A stretch of 64,000 bases of DNA from Chrysomallon squamiferum. Its lineage: Eukaryota > Mollusca > Gastropoda > Neomphalida > Peltospiridae. Below are positions 13,765 to 26,803 of this stretch, one piece after another. The stretch is taken from contig CM022665.1 in NCBI GenBank assembly GCA_012295275.1, positions 22,290,002 through 22,354,001 of the forward strand, read 5' to 3'. Position 1 is the first letter of the stretch; each line of letters begins with the position of its first letter. The notes under the pieces were generated by a model. It saw only the letters and a list, made by a program, of their open reading frames with translations, had not been told where the DNA came from and searched no databases. The translations under genes and the position numbers were made by a program.

Positions 13765-14602
13765 TGATAATTTTTATATAATATTAACAGAAATATATAT
13801 TTTGTACTTGCATTTATCAGTATATATGCTAAATTCGAACTAAATTTTGAAGAAAAAAAAATATATATTATTTTAATTCTATTTTATGTTTGATATAATA
13901 AAGCTGGTTTATTAAAATAATACAAAACAATAAAGAAAACGAATAAATATATGTATACGAATAGGAAAAAAAATAAATAAAACACAGTGTAAAAGAAAAA
14001 ATAGTCATCGTATTAGTAGTAAAAATAATAATAACAACAACAACATTAAAAATAATTATGGATATTTAGAATTTACATAATTTTATTTGGATACCTTGAA
14101 GAACAATAATACTATAGATACAAATACCAATAGATCTTCATTTCTAAGTTATTTAAAAACAAATATCTTAACAAGACTGGTTTACTTTCATATTTACTTT
14201 CATAACCGAAGAAAAGAGTAATAAAGAAGATATTTAACTATATTTAAAAAAAAAAAAAAATTAAATTAAATTAAATAAGCGAAAAAATAAATATTAACAA
14301 AAATAACGACAGTCTGACAATGACATAAAATAAATATTCATGTATAAATTCACAAGGAAAGATTTTTGTTATTATTATGATTTTTGATTTTTGATTTATT
14401 TGATTTATTTATATTATTTTTTGTTGTTGTTGTTGTTTCTACGTTGTATTTTTGTGTGTTTTTGTTTCCTTTCTTAATACATTTATTTTTTTATTATTAT
14501 TTGTTTGTTTGTATTCCTTTGCTTATTGATTGATTTATTTTTTTATTTTGTCTGATAATTATTATATAATATTAACAGAAATATATATTTTGTACTTGCA
14601 TT
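13765..14602. repeat. 50-bp direct repeat pair, 788 bp apart
   Basis: Copies at 13,765-13,814 and 14,553-14,602 match at 49 of 50 positions. They run from TGATAATT through AATATTAACAGAAA to TTTTGTACTTGCATT. The flanks differ. The sequence is not a microsatellite, so it is either a short dispersed element or the remnant of a duplication. Confidence 0.8.
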
Positions 14603-14959
14603 AACCATAGCACATAATAAAATAATCAAATATTTATTTCTTACAAATTTTAATAATTTAATGTAAGTCAAAAAATCTAAATAAATATAAAAAAAAGTAT
14701 AATATTTAATCTCATGAAAATATAAAAAATATCATATCTAAACGAACAAATCTTCACGTAAACCCCCCAAAAAACCCCACACACATTATTTAATTAAATA
14801 AATATGTTATTATTTAAAACTGTTGTATAAAGATTAAATCTTGAAGCAGACGCTAGTACGTAATGACCTCTTCGATAAAATTATTTTTAAGTTGTTTTTA
14901 TATATACATGCACGTAAAACTGACAGATACATACACACATACCTGCACACACATATACA

Positions 14960-15050
14960 CAAACACGTGCGTACATAGATACATACATACATACATACAT
15001 ACATACACAGATACATACATACACACACACACACACATACACTTATATAC
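14960..15050. repeat. (ACAT)n and (CA)n microsatellite
   Basis: GATACATACATACAT repeats followed by an AC run. The family of (ATGT/ACAT) repeats also appears at 27,710-27,830. Confidence 0.9.
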
Positions 15051-16559
15051 CTTTATAAAAACAAAAACAATGAGGCAGTTGTAATAATAATAATTTAAAT
15101 TAAAAATATGGTTTCAATTAGAAACTGTTTTACGAATAATAAATCAGCAAATATATGTTATTTATTTGTTTACTTACTTACGTACTTATTTACTTTTTTA
15201 TATGTTTGGTTTTGCTTTAGTTATCTGTTTTTCATTTGATCGATTAGTACCTAACTTCCTAAAATAGAAAAAGTTTCATCAACAAACGTCTATATATATA
15301 TAGATATATATATATATCAAGGCTGTATTAGATTTCTGTAAAATGTAACATAACAGATAAAATGTCCAAGAAAAAATTCTGTATCGCTATATCATAACTA
15401 ATAAGATATAAAATATCTTTTTTTTTTTTCTCGTGAAATTTATGATATTTACTTAAACTAACGATCAACAATTTGAAAAGCAGATTAAAAGGTAATTAAT
15501 TTTATTTGCCAGTAATTTGGGTTTTATTATATTATATTTATTTATTCATTTTTTTTCATTCATTCATTCATTTATTTTATTTATTTTTGTATTATTATTA
15601 TTATTTGGTAACATAGGTAAACCTATTTATTTGTTTATCTGCATGATTGTTTGTTTGTTAGTTTACCTGATACTACATATCTTCTAAAAAATAAAAAATA
15701 ATAAAAAATAAAAAAATTCCACACATTTACTAATATTAAGCTTATTTTACATTACTGTTGTGAAAATAAAACAGATTTGATATTCATTCGATAGCTTTGA
15801 CTACCGACTTCACCTAAATATATTCAACACACTAAGAAATGATTTCTCTGACAGAAGATTTGAAAATAAAATTCTTAAATTCTTTCGAGTGATTTCAAGT
15901 GTTTTCTGAAAGTATAGAGAGCGTTAAGGTGACAACTGCCGCTGTATTTGTCTTAGTTTCGGAGAGCTCACGTGTCATTTCAAAAATTCGATGGTCTCCC
16001 TTGAAAGATTAAAAGTAAACTTGATGGGTGAAAACCCACACTTAGTGACGCCAGTGATATTTTAGGTTTAACACACAGTGATCCAAGACAAGCAAAACGT
16101 GTTTGCACGGGTACTTTTTTAGTTACCTTTGTGTTTTTATTTATTTATTTATTTATTGTAATGGCTCCCATTTCATGCAAAAAAGAAGAACAAAATTAAA
16201 TTTTAAAAAAATGCAGTGAAAATATAACAGGTTTAACTTATATTATTTTTTAGGACACGTATAACTTGATATTCAATAAAAAAATTTTTAGAGAGAAGGA
16301 TATAATGATGAAAAAATTGAGAACGATTTTTAATTTTTAAATTTAATTTTTTTTAAGTTAAACACTTACATCTTCATCTACGTACAAACTTCTAAAATTA
16401 TGAAAGCCACGATTTATTTTATTACTTCATATTTACATCTTATCATCCACGAAACTGAACGGAATTCGTAACAACAAAAAATCATATTAAATTATTTTCA
16501 TTTTTAAAAATAAAAAATTTTTTATTTTTTTTTTTTTTTTAAATTATTTTCTCTAGTTC

Positions 16560-16960
16560 ACTTTAAGTATTTCAGAACTGGTTTATAAACCAAATACAAA
16601 CCAAGCTTTTAAACGCGATGACCTAACCACTGTTCCAACGATAGAAGCAAGTGCAGGACTTATCGTGTTTCATCTCGCAGTTCGGCTTGCCTTCAAGCGT
16701 ATCGGGTGTCGAAGGTACTAGAACACTGGATTCCGAGATGGCTGGCATTCCACCTGAAATCAAGGACGTACGTAGCGTGCCAAATTAGCACACAAACACG
16801 TAAGATATATTGTTTATGTCACGGGGAGCTAATCACGAGAGATATGCTATGACAGTCATGTCTGATTTACTTTCTTTGTACCGTGTGACGGGAAAACAAT
16901 GACAAATTGATTTTTAATACATTCAAGCACTTTGCCTCTCTCACAGCAATCACAAATTAC
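16560..16960. promoter_or_regulatory. Normal-complexity island in the desert, candidate conserved element
   Basis: Four hundred bases of balanced sequence, with CpG-containing words (AACGCGATGACC, CGTACGTAGCGTG), between long AT-rich stretches. There is no open frame of note on either strand. It includes GTCACGGGGAGCTAATCACG near 16,818. Its character suggests selection, but nothing shows what for. Confidence 0.3.
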
Positions 16961-17022
16961 CGTTTTAATTTTAATTTTAATTTAATTTTATTTTTTTTAT
17001 TTTTATTTTTTATTTTTTTTGT

Positions 17023-17610
17023 GGATTAAATGAGTCTTTCGTATTAGTGACATGTATATATAGACATGCTATATATATATATATAAAAAAAATTAATTAA
17101 ATAAGTATTATTTTAGAGAAATTGAGTTAATATATATTTGTAAAATTTGTAAAATTGATTTATCTTATATTTGTTAATTTGTTAATTTTTTTAATTAAGT
17201 GAATATTATATTAGTGACATTTATTTATTTTTATTTTACTATGTTTTCAGTATTTCTTCACATATACATAATTTTAACTTTTGAATTAAGTGAGTTTTAT
17301 TTAATATTTATTTTTATTATGTTTGCTATATTTCGTTTTTACATAATTATAAATAATTTTTATTTTTGAATTAAATGAATATTATATTAGTTTAATGTAT
17401 TTAATATATATTTTTACGTCTTGTAAAATTTGTGTTTTACATATATTTAATTATATTTATAAATTTAAATGAGTATTATATTTCTTAAATTTATATAAAA
17501 AATATATATATATATATATATATATTATTATTTAAATAAATTTGTAATGTTTCCATTTTATATGTACATTTGATCTAAATGAATATATATATATATATAT
17601 ATAAATATAT
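17023..17610. repeat. Diverged tandem repeat with ~90-bp spacing
   Basis: A motif close to GAATTAAATGAATATTATAT, often followed by TAGTGACAT, recurs near 17,023, 17,192, 17,283, 17,368, 17,461 and 17,570. The spacings are about 169, 91, 85, 93 and 109. The sequence between is AT-rich and poorly conserved, with (TA)n insertions near 17,500 and 17,585. It is probably an old satellite. Confidence 0.6.
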
Positions 17611-18494
17611 ATAATTATTTTAATTTATACAATTTTTTAAAATTATTATTTAACTGAATTTGTAATAGTTCTTCATTATTATATATATGTAATAACAGGC
17701 TTTTCTTTTACATGTTTCATTTTTAAATTATTTTTAATTGTCACTTTTTGTTACAGTAGTAACACCGTCAACACACAGTTGATGACTAATTATGGGTGAT
17801 TTTCAATTTTAATTATTTATTTACTTACTTACTCATTACTACAGTTTTTTTTATTATTAATAATTTTTTATATTTATTTATTTTCATTTTATTTTTATTT
17901 TTATTCTAATTTTTGGGGGGTAGGCGTCGGGAGGCATGTTTTCTAATTATTTGTATATATATATATATTAATTTTTTTTATTTTTTTTTTTCAGTTGTTT
18001 TGTTACTGTTTTTTCTAAAACTGTATCATTATTCGTATTGCTCGTGTTACTATTATTGTAGTTGTTGTTCTTGTTATTTACTTATTTATATTTGTTTGTT
18101 TAGGTACTTACTTACCTATTTTATGGTTTTCGTATTTGTCAGGGATTCTAACCTCATGAAAAATTAAGAATTTATAGTATGCATTAATTATTTATTTTTA
18201 TTTCATTTCACATTACAGCTAAACATAAATGTAATCTCTGATTCATTTAAAATAGAATAAAAATGCATTTGTTTATCTAAGAAAAAATTACGTATAACAG
18301 TTATTTTATTAATACTAAATTTCAGTTCAGATAAATACAGTAAAAAAAATAAAATGTTACAAAATCAAATCTAATCAAATAAATGATTACCATAAAAGAA
18401 CAATAGGAAAAATAAAATAAAAAAGAACCCGAAATAAATTCATAAATTGTCTCATTAATTAAAGTATTTGTTTGTTTGTTTTAATGGGCGTTTG

Positions 18495-18542
<48 letters not shown>

Positions 18543-18929
18543 TTAATCTTTGAGTTCTTTTACTGAGTTTTATAAACGAAAAATAATACGTCAGACATTT
18601 ATTTTTTCGGGATTTATTTGATTATATTGTTTATTTGTTTTCACTATTATTTTTCCTTCAAAGAACATTTATAAAATTCTAAATGTACAGGAATAAGTCC
18701 CTCTTTCTTTGTTTTTTTTTTTTTTTTTTTTTGCAGCTATATAAAATATCAAATTATTTACATAAACTTTTTATATTTATCATTACTCAGTTAGGTAAAC
18801 ATCAAACTTGATCTTATAATAAAGTGTTCTAATATTTAATATTTGAAATTAGTTTCAACGTGTTGTTCTGAAACTTTTCATAAATTTATCTGTAAATCAA
18901 ATAACAGTCTATGTAACTATCGTATCCAT

Positions 18930-18961
18930 CTTGAAAAAAAAAAAAAAAAAAAAAATAAAAT

Positions 18962-19009
<48 letters not shown>

Positions 19010-19010
19010 T
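18930..19010. repeat. Poly-A followed by (AAT)n
   Basis: About 23 A at 18,932-18,954 and (AAT)n at 18,965-19,006. Confidence 0.9.
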
Positions 19011-20217
19011 AAATAAAAATAAAATAAATAATGATGATAATGCCACTGAAATACACAAGTTAGCTTCTAAATATGCTTGCTATTATTGTACTAAATCTAT
19101 ACAGTTTACACGTAAAGCCAAATAAATCTTAACAGATCTTTTGTTAACTGACCTGACTAGTGTCATGTCTTCTTGCTACTAAACACAAATTTCATTTGCA
19201 TGTGACAATGTTTTTTAATTTAAAAAAAAAAAAAAATTATTTCGATTACAGGCAGAATAAAAAATATTGGTAAAATGACATAATCCTTAAAATATAATTA
19301 ATTTTTGAAAATATATTAAAATTTTGGATTGTTCGATATTCTAACTAGAAATATTAAATAGAAATACAGATTCAGTAACAGTAATGAGATGTTTTATTTT
19401 CTTTGTTGTTGTTGTTTGGTTGGTTGGTTGGTTCTTTTGTTGTTGTTGTTTGTTGTAGGGGCTTTTTTTTTCTTTTTTTTTTTTTTTTTTTTTTTGAGAA
19501 TTAATTTTTTTTTTTTTTTTTTTTTTAATTTTCTTGCTGGATTGTTTTCCTATGTAATTAACGATACGGTTGTTTAAAAATATATATTATAAAACGTTAG
19601 ACTAATTTTCAATCTAAGTATTTAAACTATACTTGAAATTAGATGTATTAATTATTTATTGTTTTATATTTCTTACTTTTCTTTCACTCCGCAATCATAT
19701 TTAAAAAGGAAAATGTTTTTTGGGTGTGTTTTTTTTAATATAAATTTTAATTGAGTTTATTACTTTTTATTTGTTCTGTATACCTGTCAGCCTATCTGTA
19801 TATTTTCTATCTGACTATCAGTCTGAAAGCAGTTCTATATTCCGCAAACAATAACGATATCTTTTTAAAAATAATTTTTTATTGCTTATAAATTCTTTCA
19901 AATATGAGAATTAACATGAAAATTATATTTGCATTATTAAATACATTTCACCAGTTATTGTTTCATTACTTTAGATTTTTGGGGGTATAATGATAATTAT
20001 GCTGATGATTATTATGAATAGTAAAATAATAGATGAATCATCTTTTCAAAAAGTCATGACATGAAAATACCAAATAAAACGTATTATTCTAAAAGAGATA
20101 TCAGTTTATGAAATTTATTCTAATAGCTGCAAATGAATAATATCAACTATAAATTATTCAAAGAATACAGTTTGAAGTATTGGTCGAAGTCAGTGTTTTT
20201 CTTAATGCAAATTCCGA

Positions 20218-20450
20218 TAACAACAACAACAACATCAACATCAACAACAACAACAAAAATAACAAAAAATAATATTAAAAAAACACATTAGTTTTATATA
20301 TTTTAGTTTTTGTATTACATGCATTATTATTATCATCATCATCATAAACATCACCATTATTATTTTTATTTATTGCTATTATCGTCATCACCAACATCAT
20401 CATCATCATTATTACTATTACTATTATTATTATTATTATTATTAATTATT
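20218..20450. repeat. CAA, ATC and ATT trinucleotide repeats
   Basis: CAA-rich run at 20,220-20,260, (ATC)n at 20,332-20,350 and 20,390-20,410, and (ATT)n at 20,408-20,443. Confidence 0.85.
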
Positions 20451-21077
20451 TTATTTGAATTTATTGTTATGATTTGTATTATTTTTTATTCATTTATTTT
20501 ATTTTATTTTATTCTTTTTACTTGTTAGACGCATGCTTTCTGGACACGCATACGAATGAATATAAAAAATACAGTTTCATTAGGTAATTATTACATTTTA
20601 TAATTGTTACTGAAGTTATATTTAAGGTAAATACAAATCTGAATAACAGCTAAGTTCCTAAAACTGAAACGTATTCCCCAAAAAAATAATTCATCTATTT
20701 GCACCATTCTTTGAAGTAAATTTACCATTACAGTGGAAAGAATCTGGATCTTGGAAATCATCATTAACATTGTTTTTAAATTTTAATCACGATGTTTATT
20801 TCTTTGTTAACAGTTTGAAAACGTTAGAAAGAAAGAATGAAGAAGGAAAAAAGCCATGGTAAAATGTTTTTTCCGTCTTATTGAATGAATGATTTAAAAT
20901 CATAATCATTAGAAAGTGTTGTTCTTAATTAAATTACCCAACGTATTTATAAACCTTTTGTAGTAATTATGTATATTTGTTATGTTTGTTTCGAAATATT
21001 AACTTTATTTTAAACAGTGTGAAATTAAAAATAAAGGAAACAAGAAATTTGAGAAAAGCAGTACCAAGAGTTGGCAA

Positions 21078-21250
21078 ACAAAACAAACAAACAAACAAAC
21101 AAACAAACAAAACGACAAATAAACAAACAAACAAACCAATAAATAAATAAATAAAAATAATAAAGCGTTATGTTATCGTTCAGAAACGTGTGAACAAATA
21201 TAAGTTTTATTCACATTTTCATCACTTCATCATCATCATCATCATCATCA

Positions 21251-21282
<32 letters not shown>
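21078..21282. repeat. (AAAC)n, then (ATC)n(ATT)n
   Basis: AAAC tetranucleotides at 21,080-21,140, then an ATC run passing into ATT at 21,228-21,282. Confidence 0.85.
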
Positions 21283-22069
21283 TATTAATAAAACTGGTTT
21301 TATATTTATTTTCCTTTTCATATTGTTTTCTCTTGTCCAGATGTACATGATTTCATTAATAATGTGACATTCGTAATAAGAAACAATCTAAATTGTGTAT
21401 TTGATATGGACAATTAATAAAACGAAACAAAAACAAACAAATTTCAAACTTTCCCATTATTATTATATTTCCAGTCATTCTTGCTAACTAAATATTTCAT
21501 CGTATCAGATTAATGTTATTACTTATAAATTCAAATATGAAACACATATTATTAAAAAACCCACATTTAATCAGAAAATGATGAAAAAAAACAACTACAT
21601 CCTAAGCAACTAACACTAAGGATTTTCAAAACTGGACTATTTTCTATTATGAAATATATGCTCAAATTAAAAAAATTAAAAAATTAATAAATAACAATAA
21701 TATACTGAACTTTTTTTTAATCGTATGAAATAAATGACATAATTGTGTTAATACTGCTTGTATGAATAAAATATTTATCACATATTGAAAAAAATCCAAA
21801 TATTGTTATATTATTTTCCTCTTGCTGACAAGACAAATCCAATATGATAAATACCCATTCAAATTTGCTACTTCCAGTCATCAAGAATTTTAATTATGTT
21901 ATTGCTTGTTATCAAATACACAAAAGCCAGTTAGATTATTCTAAATTATCATATACAGAAGATTTAACAAAATCAAATGGATTTCTTCCAATTTCAAGAA
22001 AAAGAAACTCTTTTCTAGTTTTCCATTATAATTATTATTCCAACAGATAATTTCCTGTTGCCAATTTTA

Positions 22070-23215
22070 CATTTTTTTATTATGTCCTTTGGAAAATAGG
22101 TATTATTAATTTCTATTATCAAACATACGTTAGATGGTCTTCTATTGTCAAAGACATTATTTAGATTATTTTATATTATCTTCAGATAGAATAAACAATT
22201 TAAATTACTTCATATGATCACATTTACAATTTAGATTGATTTATTTTATCATATATGCCATTTAGAACGCATATTATTAAAATATATATTATTTAAATAA
22301 CGTGCTAATATACGAGTTCGATTATCTCCTATTATTTAATCAAATATACGTTATTACCTAATAAAAAATATACGATTTAGTTTATTTCCTATTATCGGAT
22401 TATTTCCTATTGTTAAGTTATTCCCTATTATCAATTCAAATTAATTCTTCCATATTAACAAATCTATGATTTAGAAGAAGTCTTGTTATCAAATTTACGA
22501 TTTAGATTATTTCCTATTATCAAATCAAATATACAACTTAGATCATTCTTTTTTATCAAATATATGATTTAGATTTTTCAAATGTATAATTTACATTATT
22601 CCTTATCAAATCAAATATACATTTTAGATTTGTTCACATTATTAAATAAACAACTTATATACATTCCTATTATCAAACATACAACTTATACTATTTCCTA
22701 TTAACAAACATTAAATTATTTCCTAATATGAAATATACAACTTATTTTATTTCCTATTATCAAATAAACAACTTAGTGAATTTCCTATTATCATATATAC
22801 AACTTAGATTAATTCCTATTATCATATTTACAACTTATATTATATCTTATTATCAAACATACAACTTAAATTATTTCCTATTTGTCATATTTACAACTTA
22901 GATTCTCCTTATAATCAAATATACAACTTAGATTATTTTCTATTATTATATATAGATCTTATGTTATTTCTTATTATCAAACATACAACTTAGATTAATT
23001 CCTCTTACCATATTTACAACTTATATTTTCCCTGTAATCAAATATACAAATTAGATCATTTCCTGTTATCAAATATACATCTTAGATTTTCCCCTATTAT
23101 CAAATATACAACTTAGATTTTCCCTATTATCAAATATACAAGTTAGATTTTCCGTTTAATCAAATATACAAATTAGATTATTTCCTGTTATCAGACGAAC
23201 AACGTAGATTATTTT
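22070..23215. repeat. Degenerate 31-bp minisatellite array
   Basis: About 1.15 kb of head-to-tail copies of a unit near 31 bp, roughly AATATACAACTTAGATTATT followed by TCCTATTATCA. The motif ACAACTTA recurs at spacings close to 30-32 between about 22,650 and 23,120 (for example near 22,681, 22,738, 22,769, 22,799, 22,831, 22,861). Copies further left, possibly from 21,930, are more diverged and vary in length. There is no open frame through it and it is not a simple microsatellite. Confidence 0.85.
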
Positions 23216-23370
23216 CCTTTTTATTTTTCATATCAACTATACAGTTTTGTTTTACTTTTTAATATCAGCTATTTACATTAATTGTGGTATATTAATCGTT
23301 CTTCTATTTTAATTTAACACTTAATATTCTTTATATAGCTAGTTGTTAGTTAGTTAGTTTGTTAGTTATC

Positions 23371-23600
23371 CAATCATAAATTGTAAATTATCAAGGATAT
23401 TTACTTGTGCATTTTCTTAATTTATTTTTGTTTCTTTCTTTCATGTTTATTTATTAATTATTTATTTATTTATCCGGTCATAAATTGTAAATTATTAAGG
23501 ATAATTTATTTTTTAAATGTATTTGTTTTTTTGTTTGTTTGTTTGTTTGTTTATTTGTTTATCTTGTCATAAACTGCAAATTATTTAGGATAAATTCTTC
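23371..23600. repeat. Three-copy diverged tandem repeat
   Basis: The sequence GTCATAAATTGTAAATTATT with AAGGATA after it occurs at about 23,371 (with one change), 23,475 and 23,563 (two changes). The copies are separated by TTTATTTA/TTTGTTTG-rich spacers of 60-75 bp. It lies right after the 31-bp array but the unit is different. Confidence 0.65.
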
Positions 23601-23734
23601 TTCTTTTTTTTTAGTTTATTTATTTGCGTTTGTTTGTTTGTTGTTTTGTCAAATTCACATATAGTATTAAATATTTATTTTGTAGAATAAGGATATATTC
23701 AAATTAAGATAGAAATATGCAACTGATTTTTCAA

Positions 23735-23868
23735 AAAAAAAAAAAAATAATAATAATAAGAAGAAGAAGAAGAAGAAACATAAAAACAACAAAAACAGCA
23801 ACAACAAACAACAACAACAACAACAACAACAACAATACAACAAAAAAAAAAAAAAAAAAAAAAAAAGA
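23735..23868. repeat. Poly-A, AAT, AAG and CAA repeats
   Basis: Four adjoining trinucleotide and homopolymer runs. Their open frames on the minus strand (poly-V, poly-C, poly-F) are repeat artefacts. Confidence 0.9.
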
Positions 23869-23988
23869 GGTAACACAAAAACATTGTTTCCTTTGACCTG
23901 GAAATTAAATGAAAAAAGATTATATCAGTCCAGTTCGTTATTTGTCACTGAAACACAGACATGATTTATAGCAATATCACAGAACTAA

Positions 23989-24115
23989 TTAATGAATAAT
24001 GAATGAATAAAAGAATGAGATAATTAATGAATAATAAATGAATAAAAAAATGAGAAAATTAACGAATAATGAATGAATAAAAGCGATAATGAATGAATAA
24101 ATGAATAAATGAATT
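23989..24115. repeat. 35-bp tandem repeat, about three copies
   Basis: TTAATGAATAATGAATGAAT and its continuation start at about 23,989, 24,024 and 24,059, an exact 35-bp step, with few substitutions. It then degrades into a GAATAAAT run. Confidence 0.75.
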
Positions 24116-24404
24116 TGTCAAGTATTTCAGTTGTTCATTTGTTATTAGTACGAAGTGGTTGTTGTGTTTTGTTTTGCTTTTTAATGATAGTTCATTGGCA
24201 TATGTGGTGGTCTTTGGTTTAAATCAGATTTAATTCTCAGATTAGATTTGTCTAATAAAATATATAGACAGTTATATATATATATAACAGACATCATTCT
24301 CTGATGAGACAAATTAGCTTTGTACTAGAGCGCAGAAATTACTTAATTTCTCTTTATTAAATTATCATTTTCATCTTCAGAATACCATCGTTATAATCTT
24401 CATT

Positions 24405-24492
24405 ATCATTGTTATTGTTGTTGTTGTTGCTGTTATTATTATTACTTTTACTATTATTTTTATTGTTGTTATTGTTATTATTATTATTGTTA

Positions 24493-24533
<41 letters not shown>

Positions 24534-24625
24534 GTCATTGTTGTTGCTGCTACTGTTGTTTCTTGAGATGTTAATGTCTTTATCATTACCACCATCAACA
24601 TCATCATCATTATCATTACCATCAG
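24405..24625. repeat. Compound TTG/ATT/ATC trinucleotide array
   Basis: More than 200 bp of interrupted trinucleotides. The poly-N and poly-L open frames on both strands come from the repeat. Confidence 0.9.
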
Positions 24626-24629
24626 AAAA

Positions 24630-25539
24630 AGATGAAATGTGGATTTTGACTTTAGAACATAACTTGTTTTTACAATACAGTACCTTCCCCCACCCCACCC
24701 CAGACTAATAACAATTGATTTTTTTTAAACAAAATATCATTCAAATATTCGGTATGACTGAAAACAAGAATATAATACATCATGTAGGCATTTCATTCTC
24801 CGATTCTGAATATATGAAATTTAAAAAAAATGCAAAAATGAATTAAATTTGAGAAACTGAAAAATAATATTACAGTGTCATCATTAGAACTTACCATCAT
24901 CGCGACGCTGCCAACATGATGCAATGTAAAGTTAGATTATGTTACCTTATTTGCACTCAGTTCCATTTTTATGTACACTTTCTAGTTCTAACCCCTGCAA
25001 GTCAAGTCATCCCTGACCATTTTACATGTAAACTAGAGTGCAAGAACATAAAACTGAAATGCTTGAACAAATATGCAGCGAAATAATCGAGATTTTGTCT
25101 TGGGAGAGGAAGGGCAATTTCTGATAATCATCTTGAATGTTTTCGGTAAATTCAAACTTAAACTAGTATTTCCTGCGTATTAAAGTTTGCTCGAGAAGAA
25201 ACCTTTTCCTATATCACTTCATATTGATATATATCATAAACGTGGGGATAAAGCCCTTTTCTTGTGTGTCATGGGTCGCATGCTCAATCCTCCTTTCTAC
25301 GCCCTTTGGGACATTTCCCGTTACAGCTAATGCTTCAGGGCTAGTAAATCAGAAGCTGTGGTGCTTGTTTTTACCCCTGTCTATTGGACTTGATAAGAAC
25401 AGATGAAGGAGTGGCATGAGGATTTCCTTTTCTTTCACCACATTAAAGAAACCACAGAATTGATAAACGTCAATGTGGTGATGGTGACGGTTGTTTCGTT
25501 TTCAAGTAACTAAAAACTGGTCATTTTTAGCTGTTTATT

Positions 25540-25570
<31 letters not shown>

Positions 25571-26767
25571 TATTTATTTATTTATTCATTTATTTTTTAT
25601 TATTATGGAAGTGATCTAGTTGTTGTTATCGATTTTTTTTTTTTTTTTTACGTTAACGAATTAAGAACAAAAGTCACCTATTTTAAAAATACTACTTTAT
25701 AATTTATAACCAGCAGGTCCGAGAGACGTGCATACAAAACTGTAACGGCTTTAATAATAGCCATATGATCGACATTTTTCACTTTTTTTTTTTTTTTTTT
25801 TTTCAATTGCTCTCTGCTGGATCATCGTGCTCTGTTTAAGTTTGTACTCAGATGCGAGAAACGATCGCGAGTTTAATGTTTTCTGACGAAGAGTACTTCA
25901 TGTCGAATGCTAAGTATGGCGTTTTACTCTTAACTCAAATAATTTGTAAACTTTGTGATTATCTTGTCAGAGGAAAGAAGATTATAAATGTGGCGCGTTA
26001 AACTGTTCTGAATAGTGTGCTTGTTTATATATATTTTCAAGTAAATATATGTGTACAGTTATTTGAAAATATTTAGATTTGAAAAAATAAAAAAATATAT
26101 AAAATAAAAACATTTTAAAAATTTAAAAATTCATTGTTGTCTAATATATGTGTGTGTGTGTGTTAAAATAAATTTCATAGCCGAAGAATCTAGTCACTAC
26201 ATACAACATTAAGAGATTTTTATATATGAGAAAGGTATTTAAATTTTCTATACCAAATCACGTATTTAAATATTTTTATTTCCCCTACGAATTAGATAAA
26301 ATTTTAAATTTGAACGAATAACGAATAAAAGTTTGATTAATAACATATCTGTATATTTTAATAGTAACATTTCCTAGCTGTTTGAAAGACTTTTTTTCTT
26401 TCAGTAATAATCAAAAAAGAAGAAGAATATATTTGCGGCAACAATTTTTTTTTTTTTTTTTAAATATACAGGTCCCAGAACATTCATCATGTTCAAAAAA
26501 AAAAAGAAAAAAAAAAAAAAAAAAAAACTGACAAAAACCCACCACCCCTCGGAATAATGTGTATTAATTTGTATCTGTTAAAAACCTAATTTAGTTTTTT
26601 ACATTCCAGTGTCTATTTTTAACTATATATATATTAAGTGGTGGTCGTGAAATCCATGTCACCTTCGGTTTCAAGCTCTCCGGACAATTAGCATGGCACC
26701 TGTACAGACAACGGCTTAAGTATAAACTAGTTGCAGGTTATTGGTTGGAACTAGAAAACAAAAATAT

Positions 26768-26803
<36 letters not shown>

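Larger units (their letters stand above)
13084..22069. other. Intergenic, extremely AT-rich, no gene supported
   Basis: Apart from the islands at about 15,880-16,130 and 16,560-16,960, this is low-complexity A/T sequence with AAT, TTTA, TTTG and TA repeats and the repeat families listed separately. No coding region, tRNA or rRNA was recognised. Confidence 0.6.

Noticed and set aside
22070-23215. CRISPR array
   Set aside because: The units abut with no unique spacers, in animal DNA; it is a minisatellite.
24357-24708. Long poly-Asn and poly-Leu open frames on both strands
   Set aside because: They arise from the trinucleotide array itself; there is no unique sequence, domain or splice context.
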